From Cryptomeria japonica (taxonomy: Eukaryota > Streptophyta > Pinopsida > Cupressales > Cupressaceae): a stretch of 64,000 nucleotides of DNA. Positions 10,655-20,685 of this stretch are shown piece by piece. How positions within the stretch are numbered: the stretch's first letter is position 1; each line of letters starts with the position of its first letter. A program made the position numbers and the translations under genes. Location: the NCBI RefSeq assembly GCF_030272615.1, contig NC_081408.1, forward strand, positions 765,638,330 to 765,702,329. Reading direction: 5' to 3'. The notes below the pieces were generated by a model. The model was not told where the DNA came from. It saw nothing but the letters and a program-made list of their open reading frames with translations, and searched no databases.

Positions 10655-12720
10655 ATGATCGAGCGGTGCTCGAGGTGTGTGGTTTGATTCACCTATTGCT
10701 CAAGCCTTCCTATCGGAAGAACAAAGAGCTTCTGACAGATTTAGTAGAGCGGTGGCATAGTGAGCACAACACCTTTCACTTGCTGATAGGAGAGATCACT
10801 ATTATTCCTGAGGATTTCTATCAGATTGTCCAGATTCTGATCACTGGCAAGCTTGTTGTCTATGATGTGGAGGAGACTAGAGGGACAGATACGCTGTGGG
10901 AGATTTTTGGTGATCCTCATATTGTTGGGTACTCAATGGGTTGGCATGAGATGGTGGATAGATATGCCCCACTTCCATCAGTGCTAGCGGGATTGGTTAG
11001 TGGTTTCTTTCTTCCTGATAGGAGATCACATGGATTGCTAGTTGGATGGGGCCATGTGCTTTGATGGATGGTACGAGAGAGGACCCGCTATGCATGGGGT
11101 AGATGTGTTTTGGCCCACCTATATCACGAGCTACATCAAATAGTATATGACATGGATCAAGGGTCTAGTTTAGCAGCAGGGTGCACATTGCTTCAGATTT
11201 GGGCTTGGGAGCATATAGCCATTACGCGGCTCATCGTACAAAGATCTCGACCGAATGGATATCCTTATCTGCATATGTATAGACAATCAACTTCCCATCC
11301 TATTATAAGGAATCTAGAGTATTGGAGGTGCATATTAGATGACATGGATGTAGTTGTATGGCACCCATATTTGGATTGTGAGCGTCGGCCTGAGGATGTC
11401 ACAAAGGTGCTAGTTTTGCTATAGAGCCAATACTTTATTTGCAAAATGCCCTATGTGGTAGAGAGGTTCCTTTTATCACGGGTATATCGATAGTTTGGTC
11501 GACCACAGTTGATGCCACAGGGTACCGCCTTGTACGCGAGAGTGTACAAGGAGAGAGAAGAGTGGGGGCCACCCTTAGATTATGCTACAACTCGTGCAAA
11601 GTTCCACTCTTGTCCTCTTGTTATTTGGGATATGATACCTATAGTGACAGATGTAGGTATGCACCAAGATTATGCCCTATATTTTTCTATCCATCATTTT
11701 CCTTGATTGACAAGGCCAGGAGAGTCGATACCACCACTAGAGGTGGTTGTTGATGATGATGATGGTGGTGGAGATGGAGATGGAGGACGAGGAGGGGGGC
11801 GATGGGGTCAAGGTGTGAGGAGAGGCCGAGGAGGAGATCGGGGAGTAAGTTGAGGTCGAGGACAGTTGGGTCAAGGTAGGGATGGTGGTGGGGAGGGTGG
11901 TGGATATAGGATATGAGGAGGAGCAGCCTCCAGTGGGGTGAGGGGTAGGGGTGGTGGTTGGCAACAAATGTTTGGTTGCAAAGGCCATGTGTAAGCCAAG
12001 GATATAGGAGCAGTGGAAGGCAGAGATGAGGAGATTTCTGATGATGGATCCGATGAGGAGATAGAGTCAGAGGAGTTGGGTGGTGGGAGGATAGGATTGG
12101 GTGACATGGGATTCAACGAGGAGGAGGGGGAGGAGGAGGAGGATGTGTAGCCATTTGTACGATGAAAAAGATTAGATATGCTCCCTCTAGCCACAAGACA
12201 TGTGAGCTCTTCATAGACACAAGCAGTATAGGTCTCACAGGCACCACAACATTCCTCAGTTTGGATTATAGTGCCTTCACATCAACATCAAGCATAGATA
12301 CCAGGATTACAGTCCTTAGTGCGGAGACTTTAGATGTAGTTAACACAGGCACATGTAGCACAGTTGACTGTCGAGAGGGACACAAAGATAGAGCGGCAAG
12401 GTCATGTAGAGGAGACAATACAAATATTGTAGTAGGCAACCGCACAAGGTGTGATGGGGGATACCATCAGGAGTCTTATTGATCAAACAGATTGGGCTTC
12501 ATATTACAGGACTCTATAATTTTAGGTTGTGCCGCCAGATAGGCGTGCCCCTAGTTATGTTACCATTTCTTAGCACAAGGGTTCCCAGAACCGAGGAGGC
12601 AGTGAGGGTGTGATGGGACCTAGGAGAGATCCTCCTAGTGGCAATGACAGTGCAAGTATAGGTGGCTCTAGGGCCAGGCCATCGGATTCAAGAGGCAGAC
12701 ACTCTTATCCTCCTCCATGA
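10655..12720 (+). pseudogene. Exon 2, main part, of opposite-strand plant mobile domain (PMD) gene in E
   Basis: The reading frame continues from 2942. The PMD core is recognisable: VERWHSEHNTFHLL, then GEITIIPEDFYQI, and later RYAWGRCVLAHLYHELHQ and WAWEHIAITR. This is the MAIN/MAIL1 family, also known inside plant transposons. After about 11700 come an Asp/Gly stretch, an Arg/Gly-rich stretch and an acidic stretch. The last 200 bases align with the tail of the B copy (VVPP, GVMGP), ending in TGA at 12718-12720. In-frame stops include 11062-11064 (TGA), 11422-11424 (TAG), 11491-11493 (TAG) and one near 11704 (TGA). Two of these face glutamine and arginine in B. The linker to the tail needs frame changes. 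The product's role is unknown. Confidence 0.8.
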
Positions 12721-13327
12721 TGATGATGTACTATTGATCATTGTGTCTTTGATGATTCCCTCAAGATGTACATTATTGTATTTTGATTGATCTCTTTGAT
12801 ATGATATACATTGATTCACTGATAGATGTTGATGTGTATTGATTCATAGACTTTGTTATAGATGTGATATCTAGGGACTTTGGACATTTATTATTTCACT
12901 GATGATTCGTTCTGACTTATATCTTTGATTTTCCTTTGGATCAACGTGGGTCACACCTGTGTAGGATGATATGATACTAGATATGCTTCTACATGTTATG
13001 GATGCCTTTATTTGATGGGCTATATGATATGCATGAATTTTGCTTTGATAATGCAAATGATTGCCTATGTGATGTGTGTGATAATGTGATGCTATGATCT
13101 ATATGTTTTGCAGGTGATATTCTTGAGATGTTTTTGATAATGATGCTAATGAATGTATTTTGCAGGTGATATGCTTGTATGCCTTCTATTGTAATGCTAA
13201 ATGCAATGCATGGATGAATATGGATGTAAATGCATTTAACATGTTTTTGTACTTTTTGTATGCTTTTGATGATGTCATTTATCATGCAAATGTTCTTTTG
13301 ATATGATATGGAAATGTTCATGACGTG
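12721..13327. other. Element E spacer downstream of the PMD gene
   Basis: A/T-rich sequence with many GATATG, ATGATG and TGCAAATG words, similar in texture to B 18918-19480. No credible coding sequence; the minus-strand frames here are repeat-driven. It is interrupted by C and resumes at 41003. Confidence 0.6.
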
Positions 13328-13332
13328 AATGC

Positions 13333-14831
13333 TGATAGGGAGATTAATTGAGAAGTTGCTCAAATAGTCTAAATTGGTTTAACCAATCAAATGGACCCAA
13401 AAGGATATGATTTTGTTTGTGTTCAATTAGTGTTTGCAGAGTCAAACTTCAACACCCACACCTCTTCTCAAGCAACCATCCCATCATGTTGTTACACTCT
13501 CTTGTTCAAGCTTATATTCCTCAATGTTGCTCAAATCCCCCATCATAGGTCCACACCCCAGAATTATGTCTTAACCGTCAAAATTGATTTAAATTGGTCC
13601 ATCATGTGTCTTTCAACTATTTTTCACTAGTTTGGAAGGTTCATACACCATTGGGGCAATCGGGTTCAACTTTTAGTGAAAACAGGGCTAAAAGGGCTAC
13701 TAGCCCGTAGAGGCCTAATTGGGTGAATTTTGCTTGCATAAGGAAATGATGACCATCACCATCATGAAACCTAACTTGTATGGTGTAAAAAAGGTCTAAG
13801 CTCAAGGATTTTTATGGTTTTGGCTCTTGAGAAGGTGGTTTAATGACTGTCCACTTTTTTAGGCAAGAAAATAGGGTTTTAAGAGGGTTTTGCACATGAA
13901 ATAAAGGAAGTCTCTTCTAAACCCCACACCAAGATTCTAAACTCTTGTAGAACCTCTGCCACATCTTTTAGAACACTTCTTCAACACTGCCTTTTATGAC
14001 ATCTCATCAAACACTTGCCATACACCAATAAAATAACTGTTAAATGCATTGTCATTGTCAAATTCACTATTTTCCTGCACTTTGAAGGGTTATAAATTCA
14101 AAGAAAACTTTACCAAGGTTTGTAAAAATCTCCAAACACTTTTTAAACACTTTTCACAAGTTTCCAAAGCATGAACACTTCCATAAAGCTATTTTTGGAT
14201 TCAAAAGACATTAATTTCCCAAAACTGGGTACTTGCTGCCAACCACAACTCAACACTTTTGCAAGATGAAATACGCATTGTTTGGATCTCTAAATACATC
14301 TACAAATCGAAGAATACTAGTGCAAACCTTTGCCTCAAATTGTCTCTCTCAAATTGGTCTTTGAGCACAAACAAGTTTGGTCTTGTTCACATTGCTAGCC
14401 AAATCCATCTCCAATTTGCCTAGCATATGCTCAAAAGCACTTCTTTTGCACAACCCTAGCCAAAACATAAATTATTTACACTGTACATGAGCAATAAAAC
14501 TTGTCTAAGTCCATCCATGGGAGCCCAAACCTAGATTTAGACAAGTTGATGCATTTTGGAGGCCAAAACCTTTGACAGGGCAGCCAAGGAGCAAAAATGA
14601 AACTTTTTTGTACAACCAACTTCCAAACACAAAACCTGCAAATAAATTACATAAAGTGCATTGAATATACACCAAGATCACTTTACAAAAGGTACAATAG
14701 GGAAATGATAAGCCCCAGTATGGACTGCTATACAAATGAAGCTCAAAACATGAGAAAAGATAGAAAATTGCTTGCTCTTGAATTGATTTTGATAGAAAGT
14801 ACAAAAGCCAACCCTATACCAAGAAGAGGGA

Positions 14832-14873
<42 letters not shown>
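13333..14873 (-). repeat. Element C 3' LTR, distal part
   Basis: Collinear with 39033-40542. It starts TGATAGGGAG on the plus strand, directly after the AATGC duplication. It ends in an expanded AT microsatellite (14836-14880) at the insertion point of B. Confidence 0.9.

Positions 14874-14880
<7 letters not shown>
14836..14880. repeat. (AT)n microsatellite at the C/B junction
   Basis: About 22 AT dinucleotides. The empty C LTR has only CATATATATAG at this point (40533-40543), so the run grew at the junction of C's TATA-like site with the end of B's LTR. It hides B's target duplication. Confidence 0.9.
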
Positions 14881-14882
<2 letters not shown>

Positions 14883-15645
14883 TGAAAATGGATAACAACA
14901 ATATTGAAAGACTAAATGAATTCAACCACAAAACCCTAGCCTAACAACAACAAAGATCCACCATAACATATGAAGATTACCTAAGACAATGCAAATCAAA
15001 TGAAATCACAAAGATTATACCATCACATGTCTAATAGGGTTTGGATCTCCATTCTTCCTATCTCCATTGATCTTGCTTGATATATTTGCTCTCAGATTTT
15101 ATGTGCACAAGAGCTTAACAAAGAACGAAATGTGGTTGCAAGTAGGATCTCATATGAAAAGCGTAGTGTAGTCAAATGCATAAATTGATTAGCCAGGGTT
15201 TGATAATGAAGGAAGCATCTCCTTATATAGAAGACATTGTAAGAAATGGAGGGATAAGATTGAGAGGTGTAAAAGAGGTTAGCTATGATTAGAGGGTAGG
15301 TAAAGGAAATAATAAAATAATGAAAGGGTAGGTAGTGTATGAATTAAGAGATGAATGACATGTGTCATGGGTAGAAAAGGCTAATGAATTAATTAAATAA
15401 ATAAAGATTTATTTAATTAATAGAAGAAGTGGGATCAATTAAATGAATAAGATATTTATTTAATTTAGGAAAAGGATAATTTAAATAAATAAATGTATTT
15501 ATTTAAATGAGAAATAAGGCTAGAAGAGGATAAATGAATGAATTAAATAAATAAAGATTTATTTAGTTAATAGAAGATTTAGGCTAAAATAATTAAATAA
15601 ATAAAATATTTATTTAATTAGATTGGATAATTTTAGGTGTCAACA
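14874..15645 (-). repeat. Element B 3' LTR
   Basis: Paired with 25066-25837. On the minus strand it starts TGTTGACACC. The first 270 bases hold five A/T palindromes built on TTATTTAATTAATT. A TATATAAGG promoter motif lies on the minus strand at 15221-15229. Confidence 0.93.
15221..15229 (-). promoter_or_regulatory. LTR TATA box of element B (3' LTR copy)
   Basis: TATATAAGG on the minus strand, repeated at 25413-25421 in the 5' LTR. It is the likely core promoter for the B genomic transcript. Confidence 0.6.
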
Positions 15646-15661
15646 TTTTGCCCCTCTTTGA
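15646..15661 (-). other. Polypurine tract of element B
   Basis: Minus strand TCAAAGAGGGGCAAAA abuts the 3' LTR. It is the same tract as in F and nearly that of E. Confidence 0.85.
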
Positions 15662-15902
15662 GACAATGCGGCTTGTCGCGTTGTTTCAAAGAAGATAATA
15701 TGAACTGATACAAAGTTGCCCCAAGATGGGAATGATATGCCCCCTTGAGAGGTTGGATGAAAATGTCTGAAAAGATCGCAGACGATCTCTCGATAAGAAA
15801 GAAAGGCTAGAATTGACTGACCGGATAGGATAGAGTGACAAAGTCACGGGATAAAGAAGACTGACTCGGGAGACGAGGGCTAGGACTAGGGCTAGGGCAG
15901 TC

Positions 15903-15908
15903 TATAAG
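15903..15908 (+). promoter_or_regulatory. TATA-like box of the opposite-strand PMD gene in B
   Basis: TATAAG lies 92 bases before the exon 1 ATG, in the place where E has a canonical TATATAAA. It is weaker than E's box; its support comes from position. Confidence 0.45.
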
Positions 15909-15999
15909 ATAGACTACGAGGGAAATACATCCTCATTGTCATCCACACATCCAAGAGATTAGAGTGTAGAGAGAGATAAAGCAACAGTAGTCAGCAGTG

Positions 16000-16065
16000 A
16001 TGGCATTGGTTCACAGATTCGATCGCGTTCGCCGATATCAGAGGCCAGCAGATGCAGGAGAGCCG
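16000..16065 (+). pseudogene. Exon 1 of opposite-strand PMD gene (element B copy)
   Basis: An ATG opens 22 uninterrupted codons, rich in arginine, ending at the splice donor GTAAGT (16066) in phase 0. The exon aligns with E exon 1 (1430-1504) over its last 16 codons. Joining to the acceptor at 17010 keeps the frame into the PMD. The next stop is the TGA at 17035-17037 in exon 2. Confidence 0.7.
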
Positions 16066-16185
16066 GTAAGTACCACAAAACCTCCTTGTACTTTGTTGCA
16101 ATAAATGTTGTCATTAATGCATGCTAGGTGGTGCATTTAATGCATGTTAGAATAATGTCCAAAAAATGTCAAAATGTCGAGGCGT

Positions 16186-16445
16186 GTCTATGCTGGTGCC
16201 AGGCGCGTCTATGCTGGCCAGGCGCATCTGTGTTTGTGCCAGGCGCGTCTATGCTAGAAAAAGCGTCTATGCCAAATACGAGCACGTCTGCATTGTTCAG
16301 GTGCGTTTGTGAAATACGGGCACGTTTGTGCAGGACAGGCGCGTCTGTGCCGAGCATAGGCACATCTGTGTATTTCAGGCGCGTCTATGTAGAGCAGGTG
16401 CGTTTATGCAGTATGTAAGTGCATTTATGTCATGAAGGCACGTTT
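16186..16445 (+). repeat. GCGCGTCTATG interspersed array (B, intron 1)
   Basis: About a dozen GCGCGTCTATG or GCGCATCTGTG motifs at roughly 20-26 base spacing (for example CCAGGCGCGTCTATGCTGG). It is related to the TAGCGCAT arrays of E and F by the GCGC core and by position. Frames on both strands are repeat-driven. Confidence 0.75.
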
Positions 16446-16654
16446 ATGTTTTCAAGGTCAAATCGACAGTTCTGTGATGAACATACGCTGTCGATTGGAT
16501 AAGCTGCTGAGAGGATACACTCAAGCAGGTCCTCTAGGGAAGACTAGGATAGCAGATAGGGCCAGGATTGACAATTTTGTGATAGAACATACGTTGCCAA
16601 TTAGGAAACTACTCAAGAGGATTCACTCAAGCAGAGGCCCTAGGATAGGATAGG

Positions 16655-16975
16655 TCAAGACACTTTGTGATGAACAGTGAGTACCAAGACATAGTACTTT
16701 GTGATGAATAGGGAGTACTAAAATATGAGCAGCACTTTGTGATGAACAGTGAGTGCAAATGTGAGCAGCACTTTGTGATGAACAGGGAGTGCAAAACACG
16801 TAGTACTTTGTGATGAACAAGGAGTACCACTAGGATAATCAACAACACTTTGTGATGAACAATGAGTGTCACTAAAATAGAAGCAACACTTTGTGATGAA
16901 CAGTGAGTGTTACTAGGATAGAGTACCATATGCACTTAGATAAAAAGTAGCATTTTGTGATGAATAGTGAATGCC
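16655..16975 (+). repeat. ACTTTGTGATGAACAG minisatellite (B, intron 1)
   Basis: Eight copies of ACTTTGTGATGAACAG followed by a GAGT-containing variable part, with periods of about 36-54 bases. A related pair occurs upstream (TTCTGTGATGAACATACGC near 16468 and a diverged copy near 16577). The minus-strand frames across it are artefacts of the repeat. Confidence 0.85.
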
Positions 16976-17010
16976 ACTATGACTGACATGATTGATTTGC
17001 TTGACTGCAG

Positions 17011-18917
17011 GAGTATCTGCCTATGCTAGAGTCATGAGAGAGATTCCCGTCGACTCAGAGGTTGCGACCAGAGTTGACATTCGAGGATAGGGCTGCCATT
17101 GAGGGTATGGGTCTCCGATATATTATGTATGTGCCTGAGTTTTGGGCAAACATGGGGTTGCTGACTGTGCTAGCTGAGAGATGGCACTCAGAGACGTGCA
17201 CTTTCCATTTGCTGATGGGTGAGATGACAGTCACCTTGGAGGATGTGTACAGGATACTGAGGATACCAATCGATGGGGAGTTGATACCCTATGATCGAGA
17301 CAGAGACAGGGATGCCCTGAGATGAGTGTTTTAGGATCCCAGACTAGAGATGAGAGCTGGACACGTGGCATGGAACACGATGATAGCGACAAGACTGGCA
17401 CTACCAACAGTGTTAGGAGGAGTGATCAGTGGGTTCCTGTGTCCAGACAAGGTGACATGAGGGTTGGTTGTGGGTTGGGGGAGCACCTTGGAGACACTGG
17501 TTACACAGCACACCAGATATGCTTGGGGACCATGTGTGCTGGCACACTTGTATTATGAGTTGCATCAGTTTGTGTATCATGGATCCGTAGGATTGGGCTA
17601 CGGAGTTACATTGTTGCAGGTATGGGCCTATGAGCATCTGTTAGTTACCCGATCGATACACTTCAGGGGCAGGGTTCATGGACACAGTTTTGTACATTTA
17701 TATGATATGATTACATCCCAGCCACGGATTGGCAGGTTGGAGCATTGGCATCGAGTCCTAGATGAGATCAACACTGTGATATGGAGGTTGTACCTTGGGT
17801 GCGAGCAGTGGGAGGAGGATGCAGTGGATCTACCTTATTCTTTTCGGAGCAGATATCTGATTGGGCGGACGCCATATGTATTGGAGAGACAGCTGATTGA
17901 CAGGGTATGCAGGCAGTTTGGCCGTATTCAGTGGATGCCACGGGGTTTCAGGATGTATGCTCAGACAGTCAGGGATCAGGCACACTTTGGGCCATTATTG
18001 TTGTATGATCAAGCTGTGACGCAGCTAGTAGAGATGGCGTCGATGCCATGGGATATGTGGCCAGAGATTGAGGATGCAGGCATGGATGCAGAGTACACGA
18101 TGTATTGGGCTGAGCATCCCTTTCCACGACTGACAGACCCAGGGGAGGCGATAGATGGAGATGGTGGGGGGATGGAGATGATGATGGAGATGGTGGAGGT
18201 AGAGGCTGATGGAGGAGGCAGGGTGCAGTTGGAGAGAGAAGGGTGGCTCCACGAAGAGAGGGTGGGGAGGAGAGATAGGATTGGGTGGTGAGGGGTCGCG
18301 GTGGATTGCCACTACAGGTGCCAGTAGCACAGGGTCCTAGACAGGTGCAAGGACAGGGGCAGAGGTAGGTACAGGTACAGGCATAAGCACCAGTACAGGG
18401 GGAGCCACAGGCAGAGGCACAAGGGGCCGAGGAGGAGGAGGATGAGTTGCTTGAGCTGAGGGAGATCTGCCAGGGATAGGCAGATGAGATTCAGGACTTG
18501 GAGAGGGAGATGACTAGGCTCAGGAGGCGACTGAGGGAGATAGAGCATGAGCGAGATCAGGCTATCCAGCGCTATACTGAGGCTGAGACAACACTAAGGG
18601 CTAGGAGGCAGGCGATAGAGGATACAGGGGCTGGATATGCCTATGTTCTATGGGCAGGGGAGGAGATAGGTTACTGGCGAGACCTATATTACGGGGCAGT
18701 GCCACCAAAGCAGTGGGTGAGGAGCTTCTGCAGACCATCGCGGACAGCGACAACTACGGGGGGGAGCCAGAGGAGACAGGCGTCTAGCGGTGGGGTTATG
18801 GGTCCTCCACCACTAGCAGATAGAGGGGATAGGAGGGATGATCTAGGGGTGGGTCCTTCTAGGGCTCAGACTCCATCGAGGCCAGGCGGCTCTGAGGGAG
18901 GGAGTTCATCATAGCCA
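17011..18917 (+). pseudogene. Exon 2 of opposite-strand plant mobile domain gene (element B copy)
   Basis: One frame from 17011 to about 18290 encodes the PMD. Landmarks are RPELTFEDRAAIEGMGL, LAERWHSETCTFHLLMGEMT, RYAWGPCVLAHLYYELHQ, QVWAYEHLLVTRS and GMDAEYTMYWAEHPFP. Stops are TGA 17035-17037, TGA 17323-17325, TAG 17332-17334 and TGA near 17458; each can be explained by one transition. After an Asp/Gly/Met-rich linker the frame shifts. From about 18430 a Glu/Arg-rich coiled coil (one TAG near 18477) leads to a Pro/Gly/Ser-rich tail ending at 18912-18914. The PMD family acts in nuclear silencing and gene expression (MAIN, MAIL1) and is known in plant transposons; the role here is unknown. 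Confidence 0.85.
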
Positions 18918-19022
18918 TAGAGGGCTCCCTATGTATCAGTGTGTTGTACCATTTTGTATTATGATGTAGACACCTTTGGGTGATTTTGTAGCCATATGAT
19001 TTTGACATCATTGTATCATGAC

Positions 19023-19109
<87 letters not shown>

Positions 19110-20365
19110 TGATTCATCTTTGCGGCAGCTATATGTATGTGTACCTATGTGATGAGATATTTCATGATGTATGTTTTTATGTGATGGTTATGACATGGAT
19201 GCAAATATATACATGATGAAATGCAATATTTTTGTTCTTTTATGTTTTTAATATGTTATGCATATGCAAATGTGAATGTATGAAATGTTAATGAATATGA
19301 TAATGCAAATGATTATTTACATGATAAAAATGTAAGATGTGCTAACATGTGTTGTGTGCAGAATGTGATGCAATTGTGATATCTATATGTATGTATGAAA
19401 TGCTTATATGTGGTAATGCAGGTGCAACTACATGAAATGCAAATGTTTTTGGCATGTCATTATACTCAGTCATGTGATAGCAGGCTACATGGATTCAAGA
19501 AGGACGATGGAGGTCAATCAAGAAAGGGGGATGAAAGATAGAAGATATGGAAGTGAAAGAGCTTCTTGTGCATTATCATCATTGAGCTTTATTATGGCAA
19601 GTAGGTTATGACAATCGAGGCATATGTTCGACCCAGAAAGTCATTGTACCTATTTGCATGGAGATAAGACAGTCACAAACAAGGAATGCCCTAGTTCACA
19701 CTAGACTCACAGTGTCCTCATATCCTTGGACAAGTCATAGCATTACTAAGAGACAATCCACAGACAGCAAATAAAATAGGTGACCATACCCCATCCTCAC
19801 CTTTCTAGTCAAAGACATCCTGGAGATAGAATCTTTAGTCAAAGACATCCTAGAAAAGCTAAAAGACATGTCACCAAAAGATAAAATCAAAAGAAAACCA
19901 AGACTTGACACCAACATCCACTATAGTCCTCAAGTTTAGTGTCTCTTGTCACTTGTATAAGTCTTATTTGATTGTGGTCACAATGTTTACTTTCACAAAA
20001 AGGATAGATCGCACTGAACCATAATGTTGTCTGAGTCTGTTGAAAGATTTGATTTGTTGAAGCCCATTGTTGTTGTTGTGTCTCATCTGAAACTGAATGA
20101 ATCCATGAAATTGATACTTTATTGCGAAGAAGACGGAACTTTATTGTGGATTGGCGATGTAGATGTTGCTTTATTGCGGATTGTGCGCGTATAGACTGAA
20201 GAAAACTAGAAGAAACTATACTCCTCGAAACATGTGATGTTTTTAGTTCCACACCCATTACTAGACGTAGGATTTGCCTTAGCCACATATAGGAGCTGAT
20301 TTATTATGGATGGAAAGGGGTGAAAAGGAATGTTTATTATGAATGGCGAACCAATCTTGGGTAGA
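18918..20365. other. Element B spacer between PMD gene and pol
   Basis: Non-coding region between convergent genes. It holds ATG/TGCAAATG-rich sequence (19130-19480), like E 12721-13330, then unique sequence to 20365 with partial similarity to E 41400-42300. No credible gene. Confidence 0.6.
19027..19105. repeat. (TA)n microsatellite
   Basis: About 39 uninterrupted TA dinucleotides, just downstream of the B PMD gene. Confidence 0.97.
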
Positions 20366-20660
20366 TCAATAACAAGTCATGATGGGAATGGGTAAGTTTA
20401 TTATGAATGAATAGGCTGTGAGTGTGTGCAAAGTGAAAGGATGGAATGGAATCCTGAAGGAGGGAGGAGCAATGTCTCTACGCATGGCACCGGTGACTCG
20501 GTTTTCACCATGGTACTTGCCCAGGGTGCCACCAAAGTGGTTTTCACCGTTGGACAAAATGTTTTTGTTTACTTTTTTTATTTTTGTTTGTGTCACAAGG
20601 CGCCTGTTTGCCAGGTTTTCACCAAGTAACGATTTTTTATGTTTTATGATTTTTTTGTAT
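20366..20660 (-). CDS. Small downstream frame with repeated Gly-Glu-Asn motifs (element B)
   Basis: An open minus-strand frame after the integrase stop. From N to C it contains a lysine-rich stretch, a GENL motif, TKIKKVNKN, then GENHFGGTLGKYHGEN and RRDIAPP. A similar lysine-rich-plus-GEN pattern lies before RT (PKKVKIKDVSEGENL, about 24040-24095). E has the counterpart at about 42290-42450. No clear start codon is in the conserved part; it may be read as part of a longer product or be an RNA element. Not recognised as a known family. Confidence 0.35.
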
Positions 20661-20685
20661 TTTTGAATTAGGATACTCCAAAGAG

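Larger units (their letters stand above)
16066..17010 (+). other. Intron 1 of the B-copy PMD gene
   Basis: The donor is GTAAGT at 16066 and the acceptor TTGACTGCAG ends at 17010. Phase 0, as in E. The intron is 945 bases and is largely made of two tandem arrays different in sequence from those of E, while the flanking exons stay alignable. Confidence 0.65.

Noticed and set aside
11737-12194. Ser/Pro/Thr-rich minus-strand frames
   Set aside because: They are complements of the Gly/Asp/Arg-rich linker of the plus-strand PMD gene.
13391-13630. Conserved small protein repeated at 39091-39330
   Set aside because: The two are the same position in the two LTRs of C, so conservation reflects LTR identity.
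16169-16935. Frames on both strands in the B intron arrays
   Set aside because: Driven by GCGCGTCTATG and ACTTTGTGATGAACAG repeats; no independent support.
18025-18548. Leucine/histidine-rich minus-strand frames
   Set aside because: Shadows of the PMD exon and its linker in the other strand.
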